Shown here: positions 1 through 7,548 of the stretch, piece after piece
Numbering within the stretch: the first letter of the stretch is position 1
Layout: each line of letters begins with the position of its first letter
NCBI GenBank assembly: GCA_030842085.1
Contig: JAUUSE010000039.1
Span: forward strand, 1-15,574
Length of the DNA: 15,574 bases
Origin: Timburyella sp030842085
GTDB taxonomy: Bacteria; Bacillota; Clostridia; Oscillospirales; Acutalibacteraceae
Reading direction: 5' to 3'
The notes under the pieces: model-generated
Database searches by the model: none
What the model was told of the DNA's origin: nothing
What the model saw: the letters and a program-made list of their open reading frames with translations, nothing else
Made by a program: the position numbers and the translations under genes

Positions 1-1
1 C

Positions 2-160
2 AGCGGAATGGTATTAACCGGCGGTGAGGCCAAGCTGCTTATACAGGACGGCGAAGTCTTGGTAAACGGCGAGGTCTGTACAATGCGCGGCAAAAAAATA
101 AGGTCGGGCGACATTGTAAGCTGTTCAGGCTCAGAAATAGAGGTTTCAAATGAAGCTTGA
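2..160 (+). CDS. yaaA: S4-domain RNA-binding protein YaaA/RlbA, C-terminal part (5' end outside window)
   Basis: This is the last 52 codons of a small S4-domain protein; the first complete codon starts at base 2 and the gene begins left of the window. The readable part contains TGGEAKLLIQDGEVLVNGE followed by RGKKIRSGD, the typical S4 signature (GGEAK-x-LI-x-(D/E)G-x-V-x-VNGE, then RGKKL-x-x-GD). S4 proteins bind structured RNA; in Bacillus the gene between dnaN and recF (about 71 residues) is thought to act in ribosome biogenesis or stability. Its stop codon (158-160) lies inside recF, giving an 11-base overlap and probable translational coupling. The position just before recF supports the call. 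The exact role in this organism is inferred. Confidence 0.9.
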   Translation, partial: SGMVLTGGEAKLLIQDGEVLVNGEVCTMRGKKIRSGDIVSCSGSEIEVSNEA

Positions 161-1247
161 CGGCCTTAATTTATTAAATTATAGAAATATAAGCCAGTTA
201 AAGCTTAATCCCTGCAGTGAAATAAATATAATATACGGTGAAAACGCACAGGGCAAGACAAATATATTAGAAGCAATATGGATGTTAAGCGGCGCAAAAT
301 CATTTAGGGGCGCAAAGGACTGCGAGCTTGTAAAATTTGATACGGAAAAATCTGAGATAGATGCTGAATTTACAGCACAGGGCCGTGAACAGACAATAAA
401 TCTTTACATAGAAGCAAACCGAACGGCGATGCTTAATGGTGTAAATATATCCCCAATATCAGGGCTTTCTGAAAATTTTCAGGCTATTGTATTTTCACCC
501 AATCATTTAATGCTTATAACCGACGGACCGCAGGCGCGTCGAAAATTTATAGATAATGCAATATCGCAGATAATGCCGAGATATTCAGCGGTTATTAGAG
601 AATATAACAGGGCTTTAAAGCAGCGCAATGCAGTGCTTAGGGATATACGCTGGCATTCTGAGCTGTTTGATATGATAGAAGCATTTGAAGATAGAATTTC
701 GCATTACGGCGCAAAAATTATGCGCCTCAGGGAGAAATATATAAATAAACTTTCCGGCTATGCAGAAGAAATATATGATGGAATTTCCAGTATGGCTGAG
801 AAAATACTTATAAAATATTCTCCTCAGGTTATTTGTGAAGATTTAAGCAATGAAAAAGATATTTATATAAGACTTAGAGAAAGCTTTAAAAGCTCAAGAA
901 ATGAAGATATAAACAACGGTACTACATCCGTCGGTCCTCACAGGGACGACATAGCTATAGAAATAAATGGGCTTTCAGCGAGAATGTATGGCTCACAAGG
1001 TCAGCAGCGCTCTGCAGCGATAGCATTAAAGCTTGCCGAAGCGTCAATTATAAAAGAGGCGTTTGGCGAACAGCCCATAGCTCTTTTAGACGATGTTATG
1101 AGCGAGCTTGACGAGAACCGGCAGGACTATATACTAAATCATATAAAAAATTGGCAGGTATTTATAACCTGCTGCGATTTATCGCAGGTGCTTCGCATGT
1201 CGGATGGAAATCGATATAAAATTTCTGGCGGCCGGCTTATTGATTAA
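150..1247 (+). CDS. recF: DNA replication/repair protein RecF
   Basis: RecF is an SMC/ABC-like ATPase that binds gapped DNA and, with RecO and RecR, helps load RecA at stalled forks and single-strand gaps. The 365-residue length is normal for the family. Walker A is GENAQGKT at residues 30-37, the ABC signature is GSQGQQRS at about 281-288, and Walker B with the D-loop is ALLDDVMSELDENRQ from about 311. The N-terminus (MKLDGLNLLNYRN) is the usual RecF start, so ATG 150 is preferred although it lies inside the upstream S4 gene. The gene is followed after 12 bases by remB. All key motifs are intact. The call is very secure. Confidence 0.97.
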   Translation: MKLDGLNLLNYRNISQLKLNPCSEINIIYGENAQGKTNILEAIWMLSGAKSFRGAKDCELVKFDTEKSEIDAEFTAQGREQTINLYIEANRTAMLNGVNISPISGLSENFQAIVFSPNHLMLITDGPQARRKFIDNAISQIMPRYSAVIREYNRALKQRNAVLRDIRWHSELFDMIEAFEDRISHYGAKIMRLREKYINKLSGYAEEIYDGISSMAEKILIKYSPQVICEDLSNEKDIYIRLRESFKSSRNEDINNGTTSVGPHRDDIAIEINGLSARMYGSQGQQRSAAIALKLAEASIIKEAFGEQPIALLDDVMSELDENRQDYILNHIKNWQVFITCCDLSQVLRMSDGNRYKISGGRLID

Positions 1248-1259
1248 GGGGAAAATTAC

Positions 1260-1529
1260 ATGTATCTGCATTTAGGTCAAGATATATCGGTAAATATAAA
1301 AGATATAGTTGGGATATTTGATTTGGACACTTCCACAATATCTAAAAACACCCGTGCGTTTTTGTCAAAGGCTGAAAAAGACGGCAATGTTATAAATATA
1401 ACGGACGAGCTGCCGAAATCCTTTGTAGTGTGTGATATGAAAAACGGCAAAAGCGGGTTATATGTATATATATCTCAGATATCGACGTCAACACTTTTAC
1501 GTAGAATATATAGATTTAATAAAAAATAA
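1260..1529 (+). CDS. remB: RemB/YaaB-like small regulatory protein (DUF370-related)
   Basis: This 89-residue protein starts MYLHLGQDISVNIKDIVGIF and ends near STSTLLRR, closely following the pattern of Bacillus YaaB/RemB (MYIHLG..., DIVGIFD, ...SSTLKKR). In Bacillus RemB is linked to control of extracellular-matrix genes, and the related RemA is a DNA-binding regulator. Its job in this organism is unknown. It sits in the conserved slot between recF and gyrB. A Shine-Dalgarno AAGGGGA (1246-1252) overlaps the recF stop and lies 7 bases before the ATG, so translation is probably coupled. The stop is 19 bases before the gyrB ATG. Family assignment is confident; the regulatory role is transferred by homology. 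Confidence 0.85.
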   Translation: MYLHLGQDISVNIKDIVGIFDLDTSTISKNTRAFLSKAEKDGNVINITDELPKSFVVCDMKNGKSGLYVYISQISTSTLLRRIYRFNKK

Positions 1530-1548
1530 ATGGAGGCTGATTATAAAC

Positions 1549-3480
1549 ATGGAGAAAAACACACCGGTTTCGGGCCAGAAATATGATTCCACCCAAATAC
1601 AGGTGCTTGAGGGTCTTGAAGCGGTAAGAAAGCGTCCGGGCATGTATATAGGCTCGACCGGCGAAAGAGGCCTTCATCATCTGGTATATGAGATAGTGGA
1701 CAATGCTATAGATGAAGCGCTTGCTGGCTACTGTGACGAGATAAAGGTAGAAATACTTGACGATGACGTAATAAGGGTTACAGACAACGGCCGCGGCATA
1801 CCCGTAGGCATTCAGCCGAAAATGGGAATATCTGCTGTAACGGTTGTATTTACAACGCTTCACGCCGGCGGCAAATTCGGCGGCGGCGGATATAAAGTAT
1901 CCGGCGGACTGCATGGCGTTGGTGCGTCGGTTGTTAATGCTTTGTCAAAATGGCTGGAGGTAGAGGTAAGGGATGGCAAAAACGTATACCGCCAGCGGTT
2001 TAAGAGGGGAAATCCTGAAAATGAGCTGCAAAAGGGCGAAGAGACAAATGAGACGGGTACTACCGTAACATTTCGCTCGGATGAGGAAATTTTTACTGAT
2101 ACAACTCATTACAGCTATGATACGCTGCTTACAAGGCTGAGAGAGCAAGCTTTTTTAAACGCCGGGGTTAAGATTGTGCTTACTGATACGCGTGAGGATG
2201 AAGAAAAGCGTACAGATGTGCTTCATTACGAAGGCGGTATAAGAAGCTACTGCGAATTTTTGCTTGAAAAGAGCCGAAAAGAAGCTCTGCATGATGATAT
2301 TGTATATATTGAGGGCAAAAATACCGACGACATGGCGGAAATAGCTTTTCAGTACAATAATGGTTATGATACGAAAATAGTAAGTTTTGCCAACGATATT
2401 CATACGGTCGACGGCGGCACGCACGAGCAGGCCTTTAAAACGGCTCTCACAAGGGTGCTCAACAACTATGCCAGAAAATTTAAAATTTTAAAAGAGAATG
2501 ATGCAAATTTAAAAGGCGAAGATGTTCAGGAGGGTATTATAGCCATAATATCCGTAAAGCTTAAGAATGCTCAGTTTGAGGGGCAGACAAAGGCCAAGCT
2601 TGGCAATACGTCTATGGGTACGCTGGTAAATTCCATAATGACGGAAAAGCTAACGCAGTTTTTAGAAGATAATCCTACAACAGCAAGGATTATAATAGAT
2701 AAGGCGATGGCGGCGTCCAATGCAAGAGAAGCGGCGCAAAAAGCAAGGGATTTGCAGCGCAGCAAGACGGGGCTTTCGCGTGTAAGAATGCCGGAAAAGC
2801 TTGCCGACTGCATATCTGATGATTCAAGTATCACAGAAATATATATAGTCGAGGGCGACAGCGCAGGCGGTTCGGCCATAAAGGGCAGAGACAGAAACTA
2901 TCAGGCAATTTTGCCGCTTTGGGGCAAGATGTTAAATGTTGAAAAAGCAAGGCTCGATAAGGTATACGGCAATGAAAAACTTGCGCCGGTAATAATAGCG
3001 CTTGGCACCGGCATAGGCGACGAATTTGATATAACAAAGCTCCGCTATGACAAAATAATAATAATGGCGGATGCCGATGTCGACGGCTCGCATATACGCA
3101 CATTGCTGCTGACTTTCTTTTTCCGGCACATGCCGAAGCTTATTGAGGAGGGGCACATATATCTTGCGCAGCCGCCGCTGTATGAAATAAAGCGCGGCAA
3201 GAATGTAAAATATGCCTTTTCCGACAGCGAGAGGGATATGTATATAGCTGAAATGGGCGGAAATGTTACGATACAGAGATATAAAGGTCTTGGTGAAATG
3301 GACGCCGAGCAGCTATGGGACACGACGATGAATCCGGAATTCCGTACGATGCTTAAGGTAACACTTGAGGACGCTGAAAAGGCGGACAATGTATTTCACG
3401 TGCTTATGGGTGACGAGGTAGAGCCACGCCGCAAATTTATTGAAGAGAATGCGGTATATGTTCAAAATCTTGATGTATAG
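1549..3480 (+). CDS. gyrB: DNA gyrase subunit B
   Basis: GyrB is the ATPase and TOPRIM subunit of gyrase (GyrA2GyrB2), which puts negative supercoils into DNA. I place the start at ATG 1549 (643 residues), preceded by GGAGG at 1532-1536. A longer in-frame start at 1462 would overlap remB and adds a non-conserved extension. GHKL ATPase motifs are E48-IVDN52 (catalytic Glu and Mg-binding Asn), DNGRGIP at 79-85 and GGLHGVGASVVNALS. An Arg at 148 matches the residue that contacts aminocoumarins. The TOPRIM domain has EGDSAGG at 435-441 and DADVDG at 508-513; RYKGLGEM and VEPRRKFIEENA close the protein. There is no large insertion in the TOPRIM region, as is normal for Gram-positive GyrB. Position 458 is Trp where E. 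coli has Lys447. It belongs to the recF-remB-gyrB run. Confidence 0.97.
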   Translation: MEKNTPVSGQKYDSTQIQVLEGLEAVRKRPGMYIGSTGERGLHHLVYEIVDNAIDEALAGYCDEIKVEILDDDVIRVTDNGRGIPVGIQPKMGISAVTVVFTTLHAGGKFGGGGYKVSGGLHGVGASVVNALSKWLEVEVRDGKNVYRQRFKRGNPENELQKGEETNETGTTVTFRSDEEIFTDTTHYSYDTLLTRLREQAFLNAGVKIVLTDTREDEEKRTDVLHYEGGIRSYCEFLLEKSRKEALHDDIVYIEGKNTDDMAEIAFQYNNGYDTKIVSFANDIHTVDGGTHEQAFKTALTRVLNNYARKFKILKENDANLKGEDVQEGIIAIISVKLKNAQFEGQTKAKLGNTSMGTLVNSIMTEKLTQFLEDNPTTARIIIDKAMAASNAREAAQKARDLQRSKTGLSRVRMPEKLADCISDDSSITEIYIVEGDSAGGSAIKGRDRNYQAILPLWGKMLNVEKARLDKVYGNEKLAPVIIALGTGIGDEFDITKLRYDKIIIMADADVDGSHIRTLLLTFFFRHMPKLIEEGHIYLAQPPLYEIKRGKNVKYAFSDSERDMYIAEMGGNVTIQRYKGLGEMDAEQLWDTTMNPEFRTMLKVTLEDAEKADNVFHVLMGDEVEPRRKFIEENAVYVQNLDV

Positions 3481-3572
3481 CAGATGTTTAAGCAGCATTT
3501 TGTATTTATATTCAGGCTTTAAAAGAAAAATATGAAGCTGTGATAATATAACACAGTCGAATTTATAAAAAG

Positions 3573-3589
3573 GATTAAGGACCTTAATC
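3573..3589. promoter_or_regulatory. Perfect 17-base palindrome in the gyrB-gyrA gap
   Basis: GATTAAGG-A-CCTTAATC is an exact inverted repeat (8+1+8) ending six bases before the gyrA Shine-Dalgarno AAAGGTG. It could be an operator, or an RNA hairpin (7-bp stem, GAC loop) next to the ribosome binding site. Upstream the gap has TGATAATAT at about 3541 as a possible -10 without a convincing -35, so a separate gyrA promoter is possible but unproven. Function is inferred only from symmetry and position. Confidence 0.45.
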
Positions 3590-3605
3590 GGAAAGGTGAC
3601 TTTTA

Positions 3606-6107
3606 ATGGAAGAGTTACAGGGACAAAAAATAATACCGGTAGAAATAGTCGATGAGATGCAGAAATCATATCTTGACTACTCAATGTCGGTAATAGTGAG
3701 CAGGGCGCTTCCCGATGTAAGAGACGGGCTTAAGCCGGTGCATCGCAGGATACTTTATACCATGTATGAAAATTCGTTAATGCCGGACAAGCCGTACCGC
3801 AAGTGCGCGGACACGGTAGGTTCTGTGCTGGGCCGCTATCATCCGCACGGTGACTCATCGGTTTATGATGCGCTTGTGCGCATGGCGCAGGACTTTTCGC
3901 TAAGATATATGCTGGTTGACGGGCACGGCAACTTCGGCTCGATAGATGGCTTTCCCGCTGCAGCGTACAGGTATACTGAGGCACGCCTCAGTAAGATAGC
4001 GATGGAGATGCTCACCGACATTGAAAAAGATACAGTTAATTTTTCATCAAACTATGATGACCGTTTAAAAGAGCCGGATGTGCTTCCTGCACGTTTTCCG
4101 CAGCTGCTTGTAAACGGCTCTTCCGGCATAGCCGTCGGTATGGCTACAAACATTCCGCCGCACAATCTGGGCGAGGTCATAACCGGCATGTGCGAGCTTA
4201 TCGACAATCCGGACATGAGCATAGATGAGCTTAATAATTATATAAAGGGTCCAGACTTCCCGACCGGCGCTATAATAATGGGACGCGCTGGCATACGCGC
4301 TGCGTATTCTACTGGACGCGGCCATATAACGGTGCGCGCGAGGACGGAGATTGAGGAGACAAAGTCCGGAAGATACAGAATAGTTATAACTGAGATACCA
4401 TACGGTGTTAACAAGCAGAATTTAGTTAAGAGCATAAATACTCTCGTAACCGAAAAGCGTATAGATGGTATAGATTATGTCGTCGATTTTTCCAACCGCG
4501 AGGGTATACGCATAGTTGTTGAGTTAAAGCGCGACGCCAATCCGCAGATAATTTTAAATCAGCTGTTTACATACACTCAGCTTCAAACTACATTTGGCGT
4601 AATAATGCTGGCGCTTGTCGACGGGCAGCCTAAGATATTAAATCTTAAAGAGATGCTGCAGCACTACATAGACCATCAGTGCGAGATAGTAGAGCGCCGC
4701 ACACGCTATGATTTGCGCAAGGCAGAAGAGCGCGAACATATACTTGAGGGCTTAAAGATAGCCTTAGACTTTATAGACGAGGTTATAGCAATACTCCGCG
4801 CGGCAAAGAATGTGACAGAAGGCAAGGAGCAGTTAATGGAGCGCTTCGGGCTTGACGACGTTCAAGCTACGGCAATAGTGCAGATGCGTCTGGGCCAGTT
4901 AACAGGACTTGAGCGCGAAAAGATAGAGGAAGAATTAGCCGAGCTTGTGGAAAAAATAGCTGAGTATAAAGCCATTTTGTCTGAGCATGGCCGCGTGCTG
5001 ACAATAGTGAAAGAAGAGGCATTAAGACTTTACGACAACTACAAGGACGAGCGCCGCACGGAGATAACGGCGGTAAGCGGCGAGGTAGATATAGAAGATT
5101 TAATACCGCTTGAGAAAACGATACTGACGCTTACCGACAAGGGCTACATCAAGCGCATAGGCGCGGATGTATATCGCACGCAGCGCCGCGGCGGCCGCGG
5201 CATAACCGGCATGTCGACGCGTGAAGAGGACTTTGCCGAGTATATGCTTACATGCATGTCTCACGACAATATAATGTTCTTTACAAACACCGGCCGATTA
5301 TTCCGGCTTAAGGCGTATGAAGTGCCGGAGGGCAGCCGTACTTCAAAGGGACTTAATATAATAAATATTTTACAGCTTGAGCCGGAAGAAAAAATAACCG
5401 CAATGATAAAGTCCGACGACGAAAGCGATGGAAAATATCTTTGCATGGTGACGCGCAAGGGCATTATAAAGCGCACGGTGCTGTCGGCATACGATAATGT
5501 GCGCAAATCAGGGCTTATAGCGATAAACATAGATGATGACGACGAGCTGTGCTGGGTAGCGCTTACAGACGGAGACAGCGAGCTTATAATAGGAACAAAG
5601 GACGGCGTAGCGATACGGTTTAATGAGAACGACGCCAGACCTCTCGGCAGAACTGCACGCGGCGTTAAGAGCATTACGCTCAGAGACGGTGACTGTGTAG
5701 TAGGCATGGCGGTAGTTACTGATGACGCCGACCTGCTTACCGTCACTGAGACGGGCTTTGGCCGCCGCAGCTCTTTTGATGATTATCGTCTGCAGTTCAG
5801 GGGCGGCAAGGGCATACTTAACTACCGCACAGGCAGATTTGGCAGAGTAGCTGCCATTGCAGCGGTAAAGAATGACGACGATGTCATAATGATATCACAG
5901 AGCGGAGTTCTTATAAGGGTGCCGGTTAATGAGATAAGCACATTTGCGCGTCCGGCAAAGGGCGTACGCGTAATGCGCGTAGGAGAAGGCGACGCCATTG
6001 TCACATTGTCGGCCGTGCCGCATGAGGATGAAGCGGAGGAAAACACTGCATCTGATCAGGCGGTCGACGAAACAGCCGGCGATGATACTACCGGAGAAAA
6101 TCAGTAA
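3606..6107 (+). CDS. gyrA: DNA gyrase subunit A
   Basis: GyrA is the DNA-cleaving and wrapping subunit of gyrase. The 833-residue protein opens with the topoisomerase IIA core (DYSMSVIVSRALPDVRDG). The catalytic Tyr is Y123 in AAAYRYTEARL. The quinolone-determining segment reads HPHGDSSVYDALVRMAQ, with S84 and D88 at the positions equivalent to E. coli S83 and D87, the usual susceptible-type residues. The GyrA box QRRGGRG is at 526-532, which separates it from ParC and predicts DNA wrapping by the C-terminal beta-pinwheel. The last 25 or so residues are an acidic tail. ATG 3606 has AAAGGTG 7-8 bases upstream. Residue 121 is Tyr where E. coli has Met. A hairpin terminator follows. Confidence 0.97.
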   Translation: MEELQGQKIIPVEIVDEMQKSYLDYSMSVIVSRALPDVRDGLKPVHRRILYTMYENSLMPDKPYRKCADTVGSVLGRYHPHGDSSVYDALVRMAQDFSLRYMLVDGHGNFGSIDGFPAAAYRYTEARLSKIAMEMLTDIEKDTVNFSSNYDDRLKEPDVLPARFPQLLVNGSSGIAVGMATNIPPHNLGEVITGMCELIDNPDMSIDELNNYIKGPDFPTGAIIMGRAGIRAAYSTGRGHITVRARTEIEETKSGRYRIVITEIPYGVNKQNLVKSINTLVTEKRIDGIDYVVDFSNREGIRIVVELKRDANPQIILNQLFTYTQLQTTFGVIMLALVDGQPKILNLKEMLQHYIDHQCEIVERRTRYDLRKAEEREHILEGLKIALDFIDEVIAILRAAKNVTEGKEQLMERFGLDDVQATAIVQMRLGQLTGLEREKIEEELAELVEKIAEYKAILSEHGRVLTIVKEEALRLYDNYKDERRTEITAVSGEVDIEDLIPLEKTILTLTDKGYIKRIGADVYRTQRRGGRGITGMSTREEDFAEYMLTCMSHDNIMFFTNTGRLFRLKAYEVPEGSRTSKGLNIINILQLEPEEKITAMIKSDDESDGKYLCMVTRKGIIKRTVLSAYDNVRKSGLIAINIDDDDELCWVALTDGDSELIIGTKDGVAIRFNENDARPLGRTARGVKSITLRDGDCVVGMAVVTDDADLLTVTETGFGRRSSFDDYRLQFRGGKGILNYRTGRFGRVAAIAAVKNDDDVIMISQSGVLIRVPVNEISTFARPAKGVRVMRVGEGDAIVTLSAVPHEDEAEENTASDQAVDETAGDDTTGENQ

Positions 6108-6117
6108 AAACAGCAAA

Positions 6118-6142
6118 ACGCCGCCTGAATTTCAGGCGGCGT
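6118..6142. terminator. Bidirectional intrinsic terminator between gyrA and comEB
   Basis: ACGCCGCCTGA-ATT-TCAGGCGGCGT forms a perfect 11-bp GC-rich stem with a 3-base loop, beginning 11 bases after the gyrA stop. The T-tract on the plus strand is poor (AAATAATTT). On the minus strand the stem is followed by GTTTTGCTGTTTTT, so it may work better for transcripts arriving from the convergent dCMP deaminase gene. Confidence 0.8.
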
Positions 6143-6498
6143 AAATAATTTGTCACTTAAGCGCAAAATTACATATAGTGCTGTTTAACATTAGCAGCTG
6201 AAAAAAGGAGTTATTGACTATTATATCACAACTTCCGCAAGCTTTTACCGCAGGCGGCAATTGCAGGATGCATTTTAGCTGAATGCACCGAGTTTGACGA
6301 GGATTACGCTGCGTATTACAATTGAAAAGATACTCCTTGTCCGACGCTGTCCGATGTCTTTCAGCGCTGCTGCCTGGCCGCGGCGGTCTTTGAATAAGAC
6401 AGTTATATTAATGTCAGCTGCTGCGAATATAAAGTCCGCGGCCTGCGGCATAAAATTTAAGCCGGGCAAAAGCGCACATCAATTATAAAAAGATAGAC
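6143..6498. other. 356-base spacer between convergent genes; no recognised gene
   Basis: This stretch lies between the gyrA terminator and the 3' end of the deaminase gene. It has a direct-repeat copy at 6162-6182 and short open frames on both strands. One is a minus-strand frame at 6469-6275 with a TTG start (64 codons). Another is a plus-strand frame at 6294-6488. A third is a plus-strand segment (about 6217-6317) that reads as plausible protein (KLLPQAAIAGCILAE... then a stop) but has no start codon. I recognise none of them; decayed coding sequence is the likeliest explanation. Confidence 0.4.
6162..6182 (+). repeat. Left copy of an imperfect direct repeat flanking comEB
   Basis: CGCAAAATTACATATAGTGCT matches the right copy at 7062-7083 with one gap and one mismatch. 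Both copies are followed, 23 and 33 bases later, by AGGAGTT. Together the copies bracket the whole deaminase gene with its promoter. Confidence 0.6.
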
Positions 6499-6987
6499 TT
6501 AATAGCCAAATGTATCAGTTAAAGAATCATCGTTAAAAATCCAGTCTCTTGCGAGATATTCGCTCCACGTATCCTTAGTCTCTCTAACGATAACTCTGTC
6601 AATTCCGGCATTTATAATAAGGCGCTTGCACATAGCGCAGGATGTCGTCCCCGGCTCCAATTCTCCGGTTTTCGGATTAATGCATGCCATATACAGCGTG
6701 CCGCCTATCATTTCGCTGCGGGGCGCGCTTATTATGCAGTTTGCCTCAGCATGTACCGAGCGGCAGAGCTCATATCTCTCACCGCGCGGAATATTAAGCT
6801 TTTCGCGCATGCAGAACTGCAAATCTATACAGTTGCGGCGGCCTCTGGGCGCACCGTTGTAGCCGGTGGCTATAATCTGGTCTTTTACCACTATTATAGC
6901 GCCGTAGTGCTTTCTAAGACAGGTGCTTCTTTCACTTACAGTCTGGGCAATATCAAGATAATAATTATGCTTGTCGGTGCGTTCCAT
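6499..6987 (-). CDS. comEB: Deoxycytidylate (dCMP) deaminase, ComEB-like
   Basis: The predicted enzyme is a zinc-dependent deaminase that converts dCMP to dUMP, feeding thymidylate synthesis. The 162-residue protein has the catalytic HAE motif at 79-81 (zinc His79, proton-shuttling Glu81) inside RSVHAEANCI, and the second zinc motif SCAMC with Cys117 and Cys120. The first position of the usual PCxxC is Ser instead of Pro. The N-terminal blocks GAIIVVKDQIIATGYNG and APRGRRNC are typical of dCMP deaminases (Bacillus ComEB, phage T4 Cd) rather than tRNA adenosine deaminases. ATG 6987 is preceded by a strong GGGAGGGG Shine-Dalgarno and a sigma-A type promoter. It stands alone, convergent with gyrA. 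The ComEB name reflects family membership only; no competence genes are nearby. Confidence 0.93.
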   Translation of the reverse strand: MERTDKHNYYLDIAQTVSERSTCLRKHYGAIIVVKDQIIATGYNGAPRGRRNCIDLQFCMREKLNIPRGERYELCRSVHAEANCIISAPRSEMIGGTLYMACINPKTGELEPGTTSCAMCKRLIINAGIDRVIVRETKDTWSEYLARDWIFNDDSLTDTFGY

Positions 6988-7018
6988 AACGTCCCCTCCC
7001 GATTAATTTCTACAAATT

Positions 7019-7047
7019 ATTTTATAATATATGTACTTCATTTTCAA
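7019..7047 (-). promoter_or_regulatory. Sigma-A type promoter for comEB
   Basis: On the minus strand, -35 TTGAAA (7047-7042) and -10 TAAAAT (7024-7019) are separated by 17 bases. The predicted transcript would start about 25 bases before the ATG. The -35 box touches a DnaA-box-like site at 7047-7055. Confidence 0.6.
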
Positions 7048-7055
7048 GTGGATAA
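7047..7055 (-). promoter_or_regulatory. DnaA-box-like site next to the comEB promoter
   Basis: The minus strand reads TTATCCACT, one mismatch from the DnaA-box consensus TTATCCACA. It abuts the comEB -35 box. DnaA control of nucleotide-metabolism genes is known in other bacteria, but here the role is only suggested by position. Confidence 0.35.
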
Positions 7056-7061
7056 TATAGC

Positions 7062-7083
7062 CGCAAAATTAAAATATAGTGCT
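7062..7083 (+). repeat. Right copy of an imperfect direct repeat flanking comEB
   Basis: CGCAAAATTAAAATATAGTGCT is the partner of the copy at 6162-6182. It lies just upstream of the deaminase promoter, so the gene and its promoter lie between the two copies. Confidence 0.6.
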
Positions 7084-7231
7084 AATTATGGGTTGTGAGC
7101 AAATATTTTCAGCAGAGGAGTTTTATAGCTGCCATGCCTTAATCCGTATATAGTTTAGAAAGGGTGCATAGAGCATAATTTGATATGCAAAAACAGCGGC
7201 AAGATATTTAAGTTTTAACGGAGGTTAATTA

Positions 7232-7422
7232 ATGGTAGCTGGAGAGGGAAATTTATATTCAGCGGCGGACGTACATTTGTGGAATTTACTGAAGAGGCGT
7301 CGGCAAAAAAGTTTTATATAAAGCCGCTTTTAAGGGCATATCTTAAATCACAGCAAAAGATATATATAGCAGATTTAAAAAAGAAGCTCGAAAAATACAG
7401 CCATAGGCGAAACAAAAAATAA
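7232..7422 (+). pseudogene. Small basic protein gene with a broken frame (frameshifted or recoded)
   Basis: A strong Shine-Dalgarno AACGGAGG (7217-7224) stands 7 bases before ATG 7232. That frame gives only 29 residues (stop 7319-7321). The -1 frame stays open from 7201 through 7419 (stop 7420-7422) and looks like real protein: FIFSGGRTFVEFTEEAS, then KKFYIKPLLRAYLKSQQ and a Lys/Arg-rich helical end. It has no good start of its own, since a TAA lies upstream and the first in-frame options are ATT 7228 or GTG 7279. The two frames meet at GGGAAAT (7246-7252), which in the ATG frame reads G-GGA-AAT, a -1 slippery heptamer. A slip there would give a 63-residue protein. A simple indel mutation or a sequencing error is equally possible. 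I do not recognise the family. Confidence 0.5.
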
Positions 7423-7503
7423 GCTTAAAATTCTTTAATCTATTCCGAAATATTTTAATCTTTATTATAAATAGGAATTTATTATATATAGAGGCAAAAG
7501 CAG

Positions 7504-7512
7504 TTATCCACA
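7504..7512 (+). promoter_or_regulatory. Consensus DnaA box upstream of rsmA
   Basis: TTATCCACA is an exact match to the consensus DnaA box. It is a single site 37 bases before the rsmA -35 box. A lone 9-mer can occur by chance, but a second near-match lies at 7047-7055 in the same gap. Confidence 0.45.
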
Positions 7513-7548
7513 GGTTAACCATTAAAGTGTTAAAAAACAGCTTAATGA

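Noticed and set aside
1462..1548. N-terminal extension of GyrB from ATG 1462
   Set aside because: It overlaps remB in another frame, has no Shine-Dalgarno, and conserved GyrB sequence starts after ATG 1549, which has GGAGG upstream.
5261..5746. 161-codon minus-strand ORF within gyrA
   Set aside because: It is antisense to the conserved GyrA C-terminal domain, Ser-rich and without start signals.
7084..7231. Possible small RNA upstream of the broken ORF
   Set aside because: I looked for 4.5S, 6S and tRNA-like features and saw none; only short AT-rich inverted repeats are present.
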